This document shows positions 8,195-17,879 of a stretch of 64,000 nt of DNA, one piece after another. The stretch comes from Paraburkholderia sp. PGU19 (GTDB lineage: Bacteria; Pseudomonadota; Gammaproteobacteria; Burkholderiales; Burkholderiaceae). The DNA is taken from assembly GCF_013426915.1 (NCBI RefSeq), contig NZ_AP023183.1, positions 186,001 to 250,000 of the forward strand, given 5' to 3'. Below the pieces are notes generated by a model. It ran no database searches, was not told the origin of the DNA, and was given only the letters and a program-made list of their open reading frames with translations. Every line of letters starts with the position of its first letter. Position 1 is the first letter of the stretch. The position numbers and the translations under genes were made by a program.

Positions 8195-9595
8195 ATGGTT
8201 TCACTTCAGGATCTACGCGAGATACCGCTCTTTGCGGACCTGTCCGAACAGCGCCTGCAGTGGCTGCAGGCGAACCTCGAGGACATGCGCGTCGGGGCAG
8301 GTGCAGTCCTTCGCAGCGAAGGCGAGACGTTTCAGGGCTTCTTTGTCATCCTGGACGGCGAAATTGTGGCGAGCAGACTGCTCGACGGGCAGCAGATGCC
8401 GGTCCATCGATATGCTGCGCCAGGTTTCTGTGGTGCGGTGCCGTTGCTCGCGGGGACGCCCTCACTGACGACGCTCAACGCCGAAACCGACAGCCATCTG
8501 GTCCGGCTCTCCGAGCCGGTGTTCCGCGAGTTGCTTGCATGCTGCGACTCTTTCAGCAAAATCATCTTTCGCGCAACGGCCGAGCGCCTCACTAACCTTG
8601 AAGCATTGTTGCGCACGCGAGAGAAGATGGCCGCATTAGGGAAGCTGGCGGCCGGCCTTGCACACGAGTTGAACAATCCTGCCGCAGCACTGGCGCGCAC
8701 GACAGACCGCGCAAACGAGGTTCGCGAACTTCTGGATGAATCGCTTTACGCCCTCAGCCTCAGCGCGATTCCCCATGAGGCAATCAAAGTCATTCATGCC
8801 TTGAGCACGCGTGCGTGCGCCGCGGCGAGACAGACGCCTGGGGACGACCTGGCGAGAGGCATTGCGGAAAGCAGGCTGGGCGACTGGCTGGCTGCCCATG
8901 GGGTCGAAAAGCCATGGCTGGTGGCACCCGCCTTGATCGCGGGCGGGATTGTGCGTGAAGACATCGCACCACTTGGCGAAAGTCTCTCTCCGGACCAGTT
9001 TAACGTCAGCATCCGTTGGCTCGGTGCGACGATCGAACTGCGCGCGCTGCTGAAGGATGCGACCTGGAGCGCAACGCACATTTCTGGCATGGTCAAGGCG
9101 CTCAAGTCATACGCCTATATGGACCAGGCGCCGCAACAGGAGGTAGACATTCACGATGGCCTCGAGGATACGCTCGCCGTCATGCGCCACCGGCTCATCC
9201 AGTCGGTCGCTGTAAGACGCGAATACGATCGAAGCCTGCCCCGTCTTCAGGCGTACGGCAGCGAACTGAATCAGGTATGGACCAATATTATCGACAATGC
9301 GGTCGACGCCATGGAAGGCCGGGGCGACCTTGTCATCTCGACGCGCCGTGAGGGCGACTACGCGGTGGTTGAGTTCACTGACAGCGGTCCTGGTATCCCG
9401 CCGGAGAATCAGTCGCGGCTGTTTGAGCCGTTCTTTACCACCAAGCCGGTCGGCCAGGGTACGGGCCTGGGCCTCGACATTGCCTATCGCATTGTTGTCA
9501 ATCGGCATGGTGGAACGATTCTCGTCAGTTCGCAGCCGGGCGCGACAACGTTTCACGTACGCTTACCCCTTCCGGTGCAAGGAATTACCAGGTAG
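8195..9595 (+). CDS. Sensor histidine kinase with N-terminal cyclic-nucleotide-binding-like domain
   Basis: A 466-residue soluble kinase. The start MVSLQDLREIPLFADL has GGTGGA upstream; an earlier in-frame ATG adds non-family residues. Residues about 1-125 form a CNMP/CRP-type beta-roll (FFVILDGEIVASR, GFCGAVPLLAGTP). A HisKA-like helix carries the phospho-acceptor His157 in GLAHELNNPAAALA. The ATP domain has the N box (WTNIIDNAVDAM), G1 (DSGPGIP), F box (LFEPFFTTK) and G2 (GTGLGLDIA). No transmembrane segment, so it senses a cytoplasmic cue. No response regulator gene is adjacent, so it is an orphan. The arrangement is known in proteobacteria as CNMP-HATPase proteins; the ligand is unknown and need not be cAMP. 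Confidence 0.9.
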   Translation: MVSLQDLREIPLFADLSEQRLQWLQANLEDMRVGAGAVLRSEGETFQGFFVILDGEIVASRLLDGQQMPVHRYAAPGFCGAVPLLAGTPSLTTLNAETDSHLVRLSEPVFRELLACCDSFSKIIFRATAERLTNLEALLRTREKMAALGKLAAGLAHELNNPAAALARTTDRANEVRELLDESLYALSLSAIPHEAIKVIHALSTRACAAARQTPGDDLARGIAESRLGDWLAAHGVEKPWLVAPALIAGGIVREDIAPLGESLSPDQFNVSIRWLGATIELRALLKDATWSATHISGMVKALKSYAYMDQAPQQEVDIHDGLEDTLAVMRHRLIQSVAVRREYDRSLPRLQAYGSELNQVWTNIIDNAVDAMEGRGDLVISTRREGDYAVVEFTDSGPGIPPENQSRLFEPFFTTKPVGQGTGLGLDIAYRIVVNRHGGTILVSSQPGATTFHVRLPLPVQGITR

Positions 9596-9793
9596 AAGGG
9601 CCCGCCAGGGCGGGGGCTGAATCCGGGCCTGCGAATATGGCCGAAGAGAGTGTTTATAGTGTGTCGATGCGCTTCGACACTTCCGAAGCGACAGCCGCCC
9701 CAGAGATCGTTGGCGCGGTCGCATTCGAGCCGGAGCGGAGACAGAAGCGAGATAATCAACGTAGCTAATTCCCATCGAAACGTAGCAATCTGA

Positions 9794-11259
9794 ATGCAGG
9801 GGCTGCCCGTGAAGCTACAGTGCGCAAGTCTTTTCGAACAATCAGCATACGTTGGTGGTGCCTGGGTCGACAACACATCCCTGCCAAGGGTGCCGGTCAC
9901 CAATCCGTCGACTCACGAAGTCATTGGCTCGGTGCCCCAGGTGACGGACGGGCAGATCGACGAGGCGGTCGCCTGTGCAACCACAGCCTTCAACGACTGG
10001 CGCGAATGGAGTGGCCGCGAGCGTGCCCTGGTACTGCGCGAATGGGCGCGTCTGGTGGAAACTCATCGCGACGACCTGGCCATTATCCTGTGCAGCGAAC
10101 AGGGCAAGCCACTCCACGAGGCCCGCGCGGAAATCACGCAAGCCGCCAACTACCTCGACTGGTTCGCCGAAGAGGCGCGAAGGATTTACGGCGACAATCT
10201 TCCGGCACCTCGCCGCAACCAGCGAATCCGCGTGCTGCGGCAGCCGGTGGGGGTCTGCGCGGCGATGACCACCTGGACGTTTCCATCGTCAATGGTGGCA
10301 AGGCGTGTAGGGGCGGCTCTGGCCGCGGGGTGTGCTGTCGTACATCATCCTGATCCACAGACGCCCTTTTCGGCGCTGGCGCTTTGCGTGCTGGGTGAGA
10401 GCGCCGGATTGCCACGCGGAGTTCTGTCGGTTCTGACAGGAGAAAGCGATACCGTCAGAAGCGCGCTGGTCTCGCATGCGGACATCAGGAAGGTCTCCTT
10501 TACGGGCTCCATTGAAGAAGGCAAACGGCAGATGGCGCTATGTTCGGCTACGGTAAAGAAGGTGTCGCTGGAACTGGGCGCCAACTGCCCCTTCATCGTT
10601 TTCGATGATGCAGACATTGACCTGGCGGTCAAAGGTGCCATCGACGCGCGCTTTCGACATTCCGGGCAGGCGGCCATGTGCGCAAACCGGTTCTACGTGC
10701 ACACGGACGTGTATGAACGCTTTGTAGCCCGACTTGTGGCGAAAGTCTCAACACTCACCATGCGTGACGGGATGGCCGAGGGGGCGCAGATTGGCCCGCT
10801 CATCAGTGAGACAGCCGTTGCACGACTTGAAAGCCTGGTGGACGAGGCGGAGCAGGCGGGGGCAACTGTTGCCATTGGTGGCTCGCGCCTGACGATCGGG
10901 TCAAACTTCTTTCTACCAACTGTACTGACGGGCGTCCGTCCGGAAATGGGCGTGTGCGGGGACGAAGTCCTGGGACCAGTCGCGAGCGTGCTCCGGTTCA
11001 AGCATGAGGATGAGGCGATTGCCCTTGCGAACAACACGCGAACAGGCCTGGCGGCGTACTTTTACACAACGGACATCCGACGTGCGTTCAGGGTCATGGA
11101 GGCACTTGAATGTGGTGTGGTTGGTGTCAACGACAGTCTGGTCTTCAACGAAGTTGCCCCTTTGGCGGGATCAAGGAATCAGGAATCGGCCGGGAGGGGG
11201 CGCATTCGGGAATCGAAGAATATCTGGAACCAAAATATGTCTGCTTTGGGAATCTCTGA
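9794..11259 (+). pseudogene. Succinate-semialdehyde dehydrogenase-like protein lacking catalytic residues, C-terminal frameshift
   Basis: The protein aligns along its length with GabD-type NADP-dependent aldehyde dehydrogenases (about 488 residues if the frame is repaired). However, key positions are changed: the oxyanion Asn of the usual PWNFP is Thr162 (TTWTFP); the cofactor Lys of the VLKPA segment is His185 (VVHHPD); the nucleophile Cys of GQTCVCAN is Ala294 (GQAAMCAN). Glu260 (SLELGAN) is kept. Near 11155-11162 (GCCCCTTTGG) one base is missing; in the other frame the family tail continues [16 protein letters not shown] to a stop at 11257-11259, while the literal frame runs on to 11491. 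A GTG at 9809 with AGGGG before it is an alternative start. It is either a pseudoenzyme or a decaying gene. Confidence 0.85.
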
Positions 11260-11514
11260 CGGACGTTGGTGCTGCATTGTTTGGTCTTGCGAACAAGGGT
11301 GGGGTTCGATGGAATCGTTATTGAGGAATGCAGATGGTGCACGAACGGGGCAATGCGCGACGCTGTTATTCACATGTGTGAGTTTGCTTACAAAACCCGG
11401 GCGTTATCAAAAGAAAACTTATTGCAATAGCACGGTTTTGTTTCCTGTCTTCCAAAAAATTACGCTCGCGCTCACACAAGTAAAATTGTAGCTAAATTTC
11501 AACAAAAGTTGTAC

Positions 11515-11826
11515 CTACCCGCGAGCGTTATCGTCGTGCGCGTGCTTTTGCTGCATATATGTCAGAATTGGCCATCCGGCTTGCAAATTGAGACTGGCGA
11601 GCACCGGGTTGCCGAGATTGATCGACGCGCGCAGCCTGCCAGTCGGTGCCAGCGCCGCGACGATGGCGGGATCGACGGACGCCGTGCCAGTATCCGGTGC
11701 GCGCTTCTCCGCGAACGCCGCGGGGGATGACGTGCACGCCGTGAGCATCGGGAGCGCTGCGAGTGCGAGCGTGATTGCGCTGAGTCGCAGCGCACGGCCG
11801 CCACGCGTGAAAAAAGCCATCACCAT
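11515..11826 (-). pseudogene. Lipoprotein stub, N-terminus of a periplasmic solute-binding protein
   Basis: A 103-residue product with a signal peptide ending in a lipobox (ALPMLTAC, Cys about 31). The mature part reads VDPAIVAALAPTGRLRASIN then LGNPVLASLN, which matches the first strand of family-3 amino-acid-type ABC binding proteins (APTGxLRVAINxGNPVLA). The similarity stops there, and the last 25 residues look random. The remaining 200-plus residues of the binding fold are missing, so this is most likely a broken gene. The flanking DNA is AT-rich and gene-free. Confidence 0.55.
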
Positions 11827-12385
11827 GTTTCTTCCTGAAAGATGACCGTTGCCTCGCGTCGGGTCGGATCACGACGCTGCACGCAGCGATGAGAGTGAAC
11901 GACAAGTAGCTTATCGTGTCGATCGCGTTCCGGCCTGTGAACGGGATTGCCGTGAAGCCTCGCCGAGGGACGATCAACGTTTTTATGTGGCACAGCGCAC
12001 ATACGGAACCGGAATCCTGTTTGCCGTTTCTTTTATCAGATATTCAAGTTGGCGATATCAGACAGTGCCTTCTAAAATAAAAAGTGACTGCCGAATACGC
12101 GTAATTATCGTTGTGCCGTAATCCGCCAATAATTAGCTCAGTTCGCCAGTGCAGCAAATAATTTCTTCGTAAAGCGCATGCATATTGGGAGAGTAGCTCC
12201 TATACTCATTCACGAGATTACGAAAGTTGCACATGCATCGATTTTGGATTTGACATATTGCCGGTGATATTTTGAGTTCAGCGTTTCAATTCAGGTCATC
12301 CGGATAATCGACAGATCAATTGACATAATCAACCTGTCGATGCGAAGCACAGGAAGCACTGCGGTAAGGTCGTAAGGAATAAACG
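11827..12385. other. AT-rich intergenic stretch upstream of the penicillin-recognising lipoprotein genes
   Basis: No gene is supported. It is clearly poorer in G+C than its surroundings, especially 12000-12330, and probably holds divergent promoters for the stub at 11826 and the hydrolase at 12386. No clear operator was found. Confidence 0.4.
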
Positions 12386-13624
12386 ATGGCTCTCGTCCGC
12401 CTGTTTTCGCAATCGCGATCGATGTTCGCGATTGGCGCTGCTGTTTCTGGCTTGCTGATTGTCCTGTCGCTTTCCGCGTGTGGTGGCTCTTCGTCTGGCG
12501 AGCCGGCGTACGTCACCGCGTCACGCATGCAGATCAACCAGTTTCTCGACACGACCTTGACGCCTGGCGCCGTGGTGTATGTGCAATCACCACAGGGCAA
12601 CTGGCTCGAATCGTTTGGCACCGCGCAGCGCGGCACCAGCACGCCGATTCCAGTGAATGCGCACTTCCGCGTCGGCAGCGTCACCAAAACGTGGACGGGC
12701 ACCGTCATCCTGCAACTCATACAGGAAGGCAAGCTGAATCTGAGCGACCCCGTCAGCAAGTTCGTGCCGAACGTGCCCAATGGCGACGCAATCACGATCC
12801 AGCAACTGCTGGCAATGCGCAGCGGTCTTTTCAACTACACGCGCGACCTCGGCTTCAACCAGACGCTCGACGCGCAGCCGGACAAGATTTGGACAACAGC
12901 CGAAATGCTGGCCATCGCGTTCAGTCATCCCGTGGATTTCGATCCCGACACCTCGTTCGGCTACTCGAATACGAACACCGTGCTGCTCGGCATGATCATC
13001 GAGCAACTGACGGGCATCAGCGCTGCCGATGCCATCCGGACGCGGCTCTTCGCGCCGCTCGCCACGACCGATACGTACCTGCCCGCGCAGACGGATTCGT
13101 CGCTGCCCGTACCGTCGCCGCACAGCTATCTGTGGGGCACCAATGCGGAGACGGCTACCAATCCCTCGCTATCTCCCGCGCGCCAGGCCGCTGCGAAGGA
13201 CGGCACGTTGCAGCCGACGGACGTGACGAACGCGAGCCCGTCGTGGGGCTGGACAGCGGGCTCCGGCATTTCGACCATCAAGGAACTGGCTGCGTTCGTG
13301 CAGCGCATGGTCGGCGGCGCCTATCTGAATGCCGATCTCCAGTCGAAGCGCCTGTCCACCTGTACCGCGCTCACGCCGTCCGATCCGAACTCACCGGCCT
13401 ACTGTCTTGGCGTCGCGAAGTTCGGCACGTTCTACGGGCACAACGGCCAGATCAACGGCTTCAACACCTTCATGGTGTACGACCCGACTACGAATACGAC
13501 AGTCGTGACGTGGGCGACGACGGCGGACACACCCGATGGCCGCGGGCCCGCCGATGCGATCGCGCGCATCGTGATCACGGAGCTGGGCAAGGCGGTGGAC
13601 GTGGTGGACGAAGACCAGCCTTGA
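12386..13624 (+). CDS. Lipoprotein serine hydrolase of the beta-lactamase / DD-peptidase (class C-like) family
   Basis: A 412-residue exported lipoprotein: signal peptide with lipobox LSLSAC (Cys32) followed by a Ser/Gly linker. Active-site motifs are present: SxxK as Ser98-Val-Thr-Lys101 (HFRVGSVTKTW), YxN as Tyr193-Ser-Asn195 (FGYSNTNTVLLG), and an HxG-type third motif in FYGHNGQINGFN. This is the layout of D-Ala-D-Ala carboxypeptidase R61-like and EstB-like enzymes, which act on peptidoglycan D-alanine ends or on esters. It heads a run of three same-strand genes, all lipoproteins with penicillin-recognising folds, which suggests periplasmic cell-wall work. Substrate is not determined from sequence; beta-lactam hydrolysis is possible but not implied. 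Confidence 0.88.
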   Translation: MALVRLFSQSRSMFAIGAAVSGLLIVLSLSACGGSSSGEPAYVTASRMQINQFLDTTLTPGAVVYVQSPQGNWLESFGTAQRGTSTPIPVNAHFRVGSVTKTWTGTVILQLIQEGKLNLSDPVSKFVPNVPNGDAITIQQLLAMRSGLFNYTRDLGFNQTLDAQPDKIWTTAEMLAIAFSHPVDFDPDTSFGYSNTNTVLLGMIIEQLTGISAADAIRTRLFAPLATTDTYLPAQTDSSLPVPSPHSYLWGTNAETATNPSLSPARQAAAKDGTLQPTDVTNASPSWGWTAGSGISTIKELAAFVQRMVGGAYLNADLQSKRLSTCTALTPSDPNSPAYCLGVAKFGTFYGHNGQINGFNTFMVYDPTTNTTVVTWATTADTPDGRGPADAIARIVITELGKAVDVVDEDQP

Positions 13625-13673
13625 GCGGCGCCTTTCATTCGCAATATACATAACCAGCCGGGAGACCTCTGGG

Positions 13674-15329
13674 ATGAACGCGACAATCGATCGGAAGCAC
13701 ACACGCTGGAGCATCATCGCGTCGGCGTTGATGCTGGTCTCGTGCGGCGGCTCGGATCATCCGAGTACGGCCGTTCCCGACGCGATCACACAGATCATGC
13801 AAAAGCCTGCTTACTCGAATGCCACGTGGGCGATGCAGGTTGTCGATCTGGATACGGGCCGCGTGATCTACGATCTGAATTCGGGTTCGCAGGTGTTCAT
13901 CGCTTCAGTGCGCAAGCTCTTTTCGACGGGCAACGCGCTCGACATGCTCGGCGCGCAGTACAAACACGTAACGCCTGTCTACAAGCAGGGCGCCGTCGAT
14001 GCCAATGGCGTGCTCACCGGCAACCTGATCATGGTGGCGAGCGGCGATCTGACGATGGGCGGTCGCGCCAATGCGGACGGCACCATCGCGCTGAGCGCGT
14101 TCGATCACAACGAAGCCGACGGTCTCGGCAACGCCATCCTGACTACGCCCGATCCGTTGGCAGGATTCGATGCGCTTGCGGCACAGGTGGCGGCCGCGGG
14201 CATCAAGACCGTCAACGGCGATGTCGTGATCGACGATCGTCTTTTCGACGCGTTTCCCTTCCGCGAAGAAACGGGTTTCAACGTCACGCCAATGCTGGTC
14301 AACGACGACGTCGTCGATATGTCGTTCAGTTCGAGCGCGGACGGAACTGTGCTTCCGTTCACCTACCGGCCGGTCTCCGCAGCCTTCTCGGTACAGTCGA
14401 CATTGAAAACGGACTCGACGACCACGGCATTCGCCGTCGAATTGACGCCCGATGCGACGAAAAACGAAGTGCCACAATGTTTCGGCCAGTCGAACTGTTC
14501 CGGCGAGGTGTCGGGCACGGTGCCCACCGTCGTGCAGCCTCCGCTGACCAACGCCTATCCGCTGATACGCACGTTCCGCGTCAGCGCGCCGTCTACCTAT
14601 GCGCGTACGGTATTTATCGAGGCGCTGGCGCGCTCAGGCGTGGCGGTTAGTGCGGCCGCCGTCGGCACGAACGACGTGAGTTCGCTGCCCGCGCAGGGTT
14701 CGTATTCGAGCGCCCAACAAGTGGCCCAGCTCACCTCCGCGCCGTATGCGCAGGACATCCGCTTCGTCAATAAGGTCAGCTATAACATCGGCGCGGACGT
14801 GACGCTGATGCTGTACGGACTCGCGAAGAACGGCTCGCGAACCATGGCCAGTTCGCTGGCGACGGAACAGCAGGAACTGTCAACGACCTTCAAGATCGCA
14901 CCAAACCAGTATCACTTCATCGATGGAAGCGGCGGCGGCGACACGACCGCGAACGCCACCGCCGTCATCGCGTTGCTTCGCGGCATGCGCCTGATGCCCG
15001 ACTACGCAGCGTACGTCGATTCGCTGCCTTTCCTCGGTGTGGATGGTTCACTCACCACCGTCACCAACTTTGAAGCGGACCCGACGCTCGCAGGCGCGAA
15101 GGGCAAGGTGTACGCGAAGACGGGTACCTATGTCGGCCTGAGCACGACGACACCGGCCGTGCCGCTACTCAAGGCACAGGCGCTCGCCGGGTATGTCGAC
15201 GCGACGAGCGGCCATCGTCTCGCGTTCTTCCTGTCAGTGAACAACGTGGCATTCGAGGGTTTCGACACGGTGCTGAACGCGTTCCAGGACGAAGGCATGA
15301 TCGCGGCGCAGATCTGGAAGCTGCAATGA
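13674..15329 (+). CDS. Lipoprotein D-alanyl-D-alanine carboxypeptidase/endopeptidase (PBP4/DacB, peptidase S13)
   Basis: A 551-residue protein, 50 bp downstream of the serine hydrolase, with GGGAG before the start. Signal peptide with lipobox LMLVSC (Cys24). S13 motifs: SxxK as Ser78-Val-Arg-Lys81 (FIASVRKLFSTGNAL), SxN in KVSYNIGADVTLML and KTG in YAKTGTYVGLST. Between the first and second motifs is the long insert typical of DacB (VNGDVVIDDRLFDAF). DacB enzymes trim or cleave peptide cross-links in the periplasm. It carries a membrane anchor unlike the soluble E. coli PBP4. It is followed after 45 bp by a close paralogue. Confidence 0.9.
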   Translation: MNATIDRKHTRWSIIASALMLVSCGGSDHPSTAVPDAITQIMQKPAYSNATWAMQVVDLDTGRVIYDLNSGSQVFIASVRKLFSTGNALDMLGAQYKHVTPVYKQGAVDANGVLTGNLIMVASGDLTMGGRANADGTIALSAFDHNEADGLGNAILTTPDPLAGFDALAAQVAAAGIKTVNGDVVIDDRLFDAFPFREETGFNVTPMLVNDDVVDMSFSSSADGTVLPFTYRPVSAAFSVQSTLKTDSTTTAFAVELTPDATKNEVPQCFGQSNCSGEVSGTVPTVVQPPLTNAYPLIRTFRVSAPSTYARTVFIEALARSGVAVSAAAVGTNDVSSLPAQGSYSSAQQVAQLTSAPYAQDIRFVNKVSYNIGADVTLMLYGLAKNGSRTMASSLATEQQELSTTFKIAPNQYHFIDGSGGGDTTANATAVIALLRGMRLMPDYAAYVDSLPFLGVDGSLTTVTNFEADPTLAGAKGKVYAKTGTYVGLSTTTPAVPLLKAQALAGYVDATSGHRLAFFLSVNNVAFEGFDTVLNAFQDEGMIAAQIWKLQ

Positions 15330-15374
15330 TGTCAAGGCCCGCTCCATTTGCCTGAACCTGTCGAAAGGAATGCC

Positions 15375-17003
15375 ATGCGTGCAACGCTTACGGTTCTTCT
15401 GGCATCGGTCGCCTGCTGTGTGCTCGTCGCGAGCTGCGGGAGCAGCGACGACGGCGATCCGATTGCGCAGATCATGAGCAAGCCGCGATATACGAGCGCG
15501 AAATCGCAATGGTCGATGGTCGTCATGGACGCGAACACGGGGCAGGTGCTCGACGCGCTCGACCCCGACATGCTCGTGCTGACGGCATCGGTGCGCAAGC
15601 TGTATTCGGTGGCGACGGCGCTGAACGTGATCGGCGCGGATCACCGCTTCGTCACACCCGTCTACCGTACCGGCACGGTCGACAGGTCCGGCAAGCTGAC
15701 GGGCAATCTGATCCTGCAGGCATCCGGCGATCTGACGTTCGGTGGCCGGCAGAAGCCCGACGGCACCGTCGACTTCACCGATTTCGACCACAACGACGCG
15801 CGCGGTTTCGGCGGCGCGATTCTCACGCCCGAAGATCCGCTCACTGCGTTAAACGATCTGGCGCAACAGGTGAGGGCGTCGGGTATCACGGCCGTGGATG
15901 GCGACGTGATCATCGACGACCGGTTGTTCGACGCGTTTCGCGTGCCGAATGGCAATGTGCTGATCTCGCCGATCGTCATCAACGAGAACGTGATCGACGT
16001 GACGCTGACACCGGGCGCATCCGTTGGCGCAGCGGGCGTGCTCGACTGGCGGCCGCGCACCAGCGCGATGACGATGCAAGGCACGTCCGTGACGACGGCG
16101 GCGAACAGCACGAGTGACATCATGGTCTCCGGCGATGCGCTGAACGAGGCGCCGCTCTCGTGCCTCGCGGCGCCCGGCTGCATGGGCACGCTGTCGAGCA
16201 AGGAGAGTCTCGATGCACCCGCAACGATACCGCTCGGCTTCGTGTCGCCGCTCGTCGGCAATGGCCTCTACGTGAGCATTCTGCGCGTCGAGGATCCGCC
16301 TTCATTCGCGCGCACTGCGTTTATCGACGCACTGGCACGCGCGGGCGTCAGCGTGTCTGCGCTCGCCGTGCAGCCGAACCAGACGGCCGCCTTGCCGCCA
16401 TCGCAGGACTACTCGGGCGCGACACAGGTCGCGAGCTATACCTCGATGTCGTACTCCGAATTCGCGAAGCTCGTGCTGAAGGTCAGTCTGAACACGGGTG
16501 CGAATCTGAGCCTGATGTACCAGGGGCTTGCGCAAGGCGTGCGCACTGTCGGCGATGCACTGGCCACCGAACGTCGCTATCTGACGGGCACGCTCGGCCT
16601 CGACGGTGCGGGCTTCAACTTCCCCACCAACGGCAGCGGCACGCCGGATAGCCAAGCGACCGCTCGCACGACTGCCACGCTGTTGACTGCCATGAGCCGT
16701 TTGCCCGTTTATCCCGTGTATCACGACGCGCTGTCGATTCTCGGCGTCGATGGATCGCTTGCGGCTGTGGGCAAGAACGTGGTGGGCAAGGAGCATATCT
16801 TTGTGAAGAGCGGCGCGACCATCAACAGCGCGGGCGAGATGGTCGCGATGAACATGGCGGGCTACATCGACGCGAAGAGCGGCCGGCGGCTCGCTTATGC
16901 GCTGTTCGTCAATAACGCGGGGCCGCTGACTGCACTGTCGGACACGCTCGACGTGTTTGACGATGAAGCGATGATATTGGGGATTCTTTACGCGAGGTAT
17001 TGA
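15375..17003 (+). CDS. Second lipoprotein DacB-type D-Ala-D-Ala carboxypeptidase (paralogue)
   Basis: A 542-residue paralogue of the preceding gene. I start it at ATG 15375, which has GAAAGGA before it and gives a compact signal peptide with lipobox VLVASC (Cys21). Motifs: Ser72-Val-Arg-Lys75 (LTASVRKLYSVATAL), SxN in KVSLNTGANLSLM, and KSG (FVKSGATINSAGE) where most relatives have KTG. Shared blocks with its neighbour include DGDVIIDDRLFDAF and SILGVDGSL. The tandem pair plus the preceding hydrolase probably form one transcription unit. The KSG variant should still be active, since Ser replaces Thr in some penicillin-binding proteins. Confidence 0.9.
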   Translation: MRATLTVLLASVACCVLVASCGSSDDGDPIAQIMSKPRYTSAKSQWSMVVMDANTGQVLDALDPDMLVLTASVRKLYSVATALNVIGADHRFVTPVYRTGTVDRSGKLTGNLILQASGDLTFGGRQKPDGTVDFTDFDHNDARGFGGAILTPEDPLTALNDLAQQVRASGITAVDGDVIIDDRLFDAFRVPNGNVLISPIVINENVIDVTLTPGASVGAAGVLDWRPRTSAMTMQGTSVTTAANSTSDIMVSGDALNEAPLSCLAAPGCMGTLSSKESLDAPATIPLGFVSPLVGNGLYVSILRVEDPPSFARTAFIDALARAGVSVSALAVQPNQTAALPPSQDYSGATQVASYTSMSYSEFAKLVLKVSLNTGANLSLMYQGLAQGVRTVGDALATERRYLTGTLGLDGAGFNFPTNGSGTPDSQATARTTATLLTAMSRLPVYPVYHDALSILGVDGSLAAVGKNVVGKEHIFVKSGATINSAGEMVAMNMAGYIDAKSGRRLAYALFVNNAGPLTALSDTLDVFDDEAMILGILYARY

Positions 17004-17879
17004 GGGTATGGTTGGCATTAACCTGAGTGGAACCAGTGGCTGCTCGTCACGGCTCCTGATGCCAGTTCATGCGCCGCACGCCTGGTCTTTCAGATTGGCG
17101 ACCTGTCAAACATCCGCCGCCTGTTCTTCGCGAGCATTGAGAAGGCGGTCGCCCGACCTGCGCCCGAAAAAATCTTCCGTGCGATCGGATGCGAGCCAGT
17201 AAGGGGTATTCGTCCTTTTCATGGTGCAACACGTGTCGCACCACGGATCGAACGAATACCTCAACAAGCACCTTGACAGACTGAGCAATGCGCTGAATGT
17301 TGCCGCAGTTGACGAAGTTCCACCCGCGCTTGCCGGCGATACCAGCGCGACCCTGACTACATCATTCAATGGTCTTTTGAAGGCGGGACCATCCGAATCA
17401 AATCAGGGTTTTCATGCGGTAGCACTGCAGGTCGCTCGAGATCACACCTTTTGACGTCGCCGCAGTGGGCTGATCTGGCGCAGTATGTCGCCACCTATGA
17501 AAGGCATTGAATATGTCGGAAGTCAATCTATGGTGCCAACCGTTGACGGGGCAGGTCGTCGGCCATTCCCGTCATTCGGGTGTCCACATTGGTAAGGCGG
17601 CTACGGGCCGCTTTCCCGACATTGGCATATCGGCGGTCGCAAATGCCTTATGCGCCGAAACCGAACGCGTACTCACGACCCACTCCGGCCATTGGGACTA
17701 GCGCGGGGCTAACGGCGGCTTGCAAGTGGCCAACGGTCGTTCGTGCGCCGAAGGGGTGGCCTTTATGGGTCTGCGTTATTGTTCTCGACGATAAGGCCTG
17801 CCAGGCGCAATGACAGGAAACGCGAGCGCCGAGCGAGCCCGCAACGTCGCAGGGCCACGCCCCCCGTGACAGAGGCCGT
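17004..17879. other. Gene-free region
   Basis: About 875 bases without a supportable gene. Short frames exist on both strands but lack ribosome sites, codon bias and motifs. The stretch around 17680-17760 (CACGACCCACTCCGGCCATT and a following TTGCAAGTGGCCAACGG) resembles sequence I associate with recurring intergenic debris in Burkholderia genomes; I cannot confirm this. Confidence 0.35.

Noticed and set aside
9794..11491. Literal 565-residue aldehyde dehydrogenase
   Set aside because: The last 110 residues of that frame are not family-like; the family tail is in the next frame and ends at 11259.
12478..13653. 391-codon plus-strand frame overlapping the serine hydrolase gene
   Set aside because: Arg/His-rich alternative frame of the real hydrolase gene.
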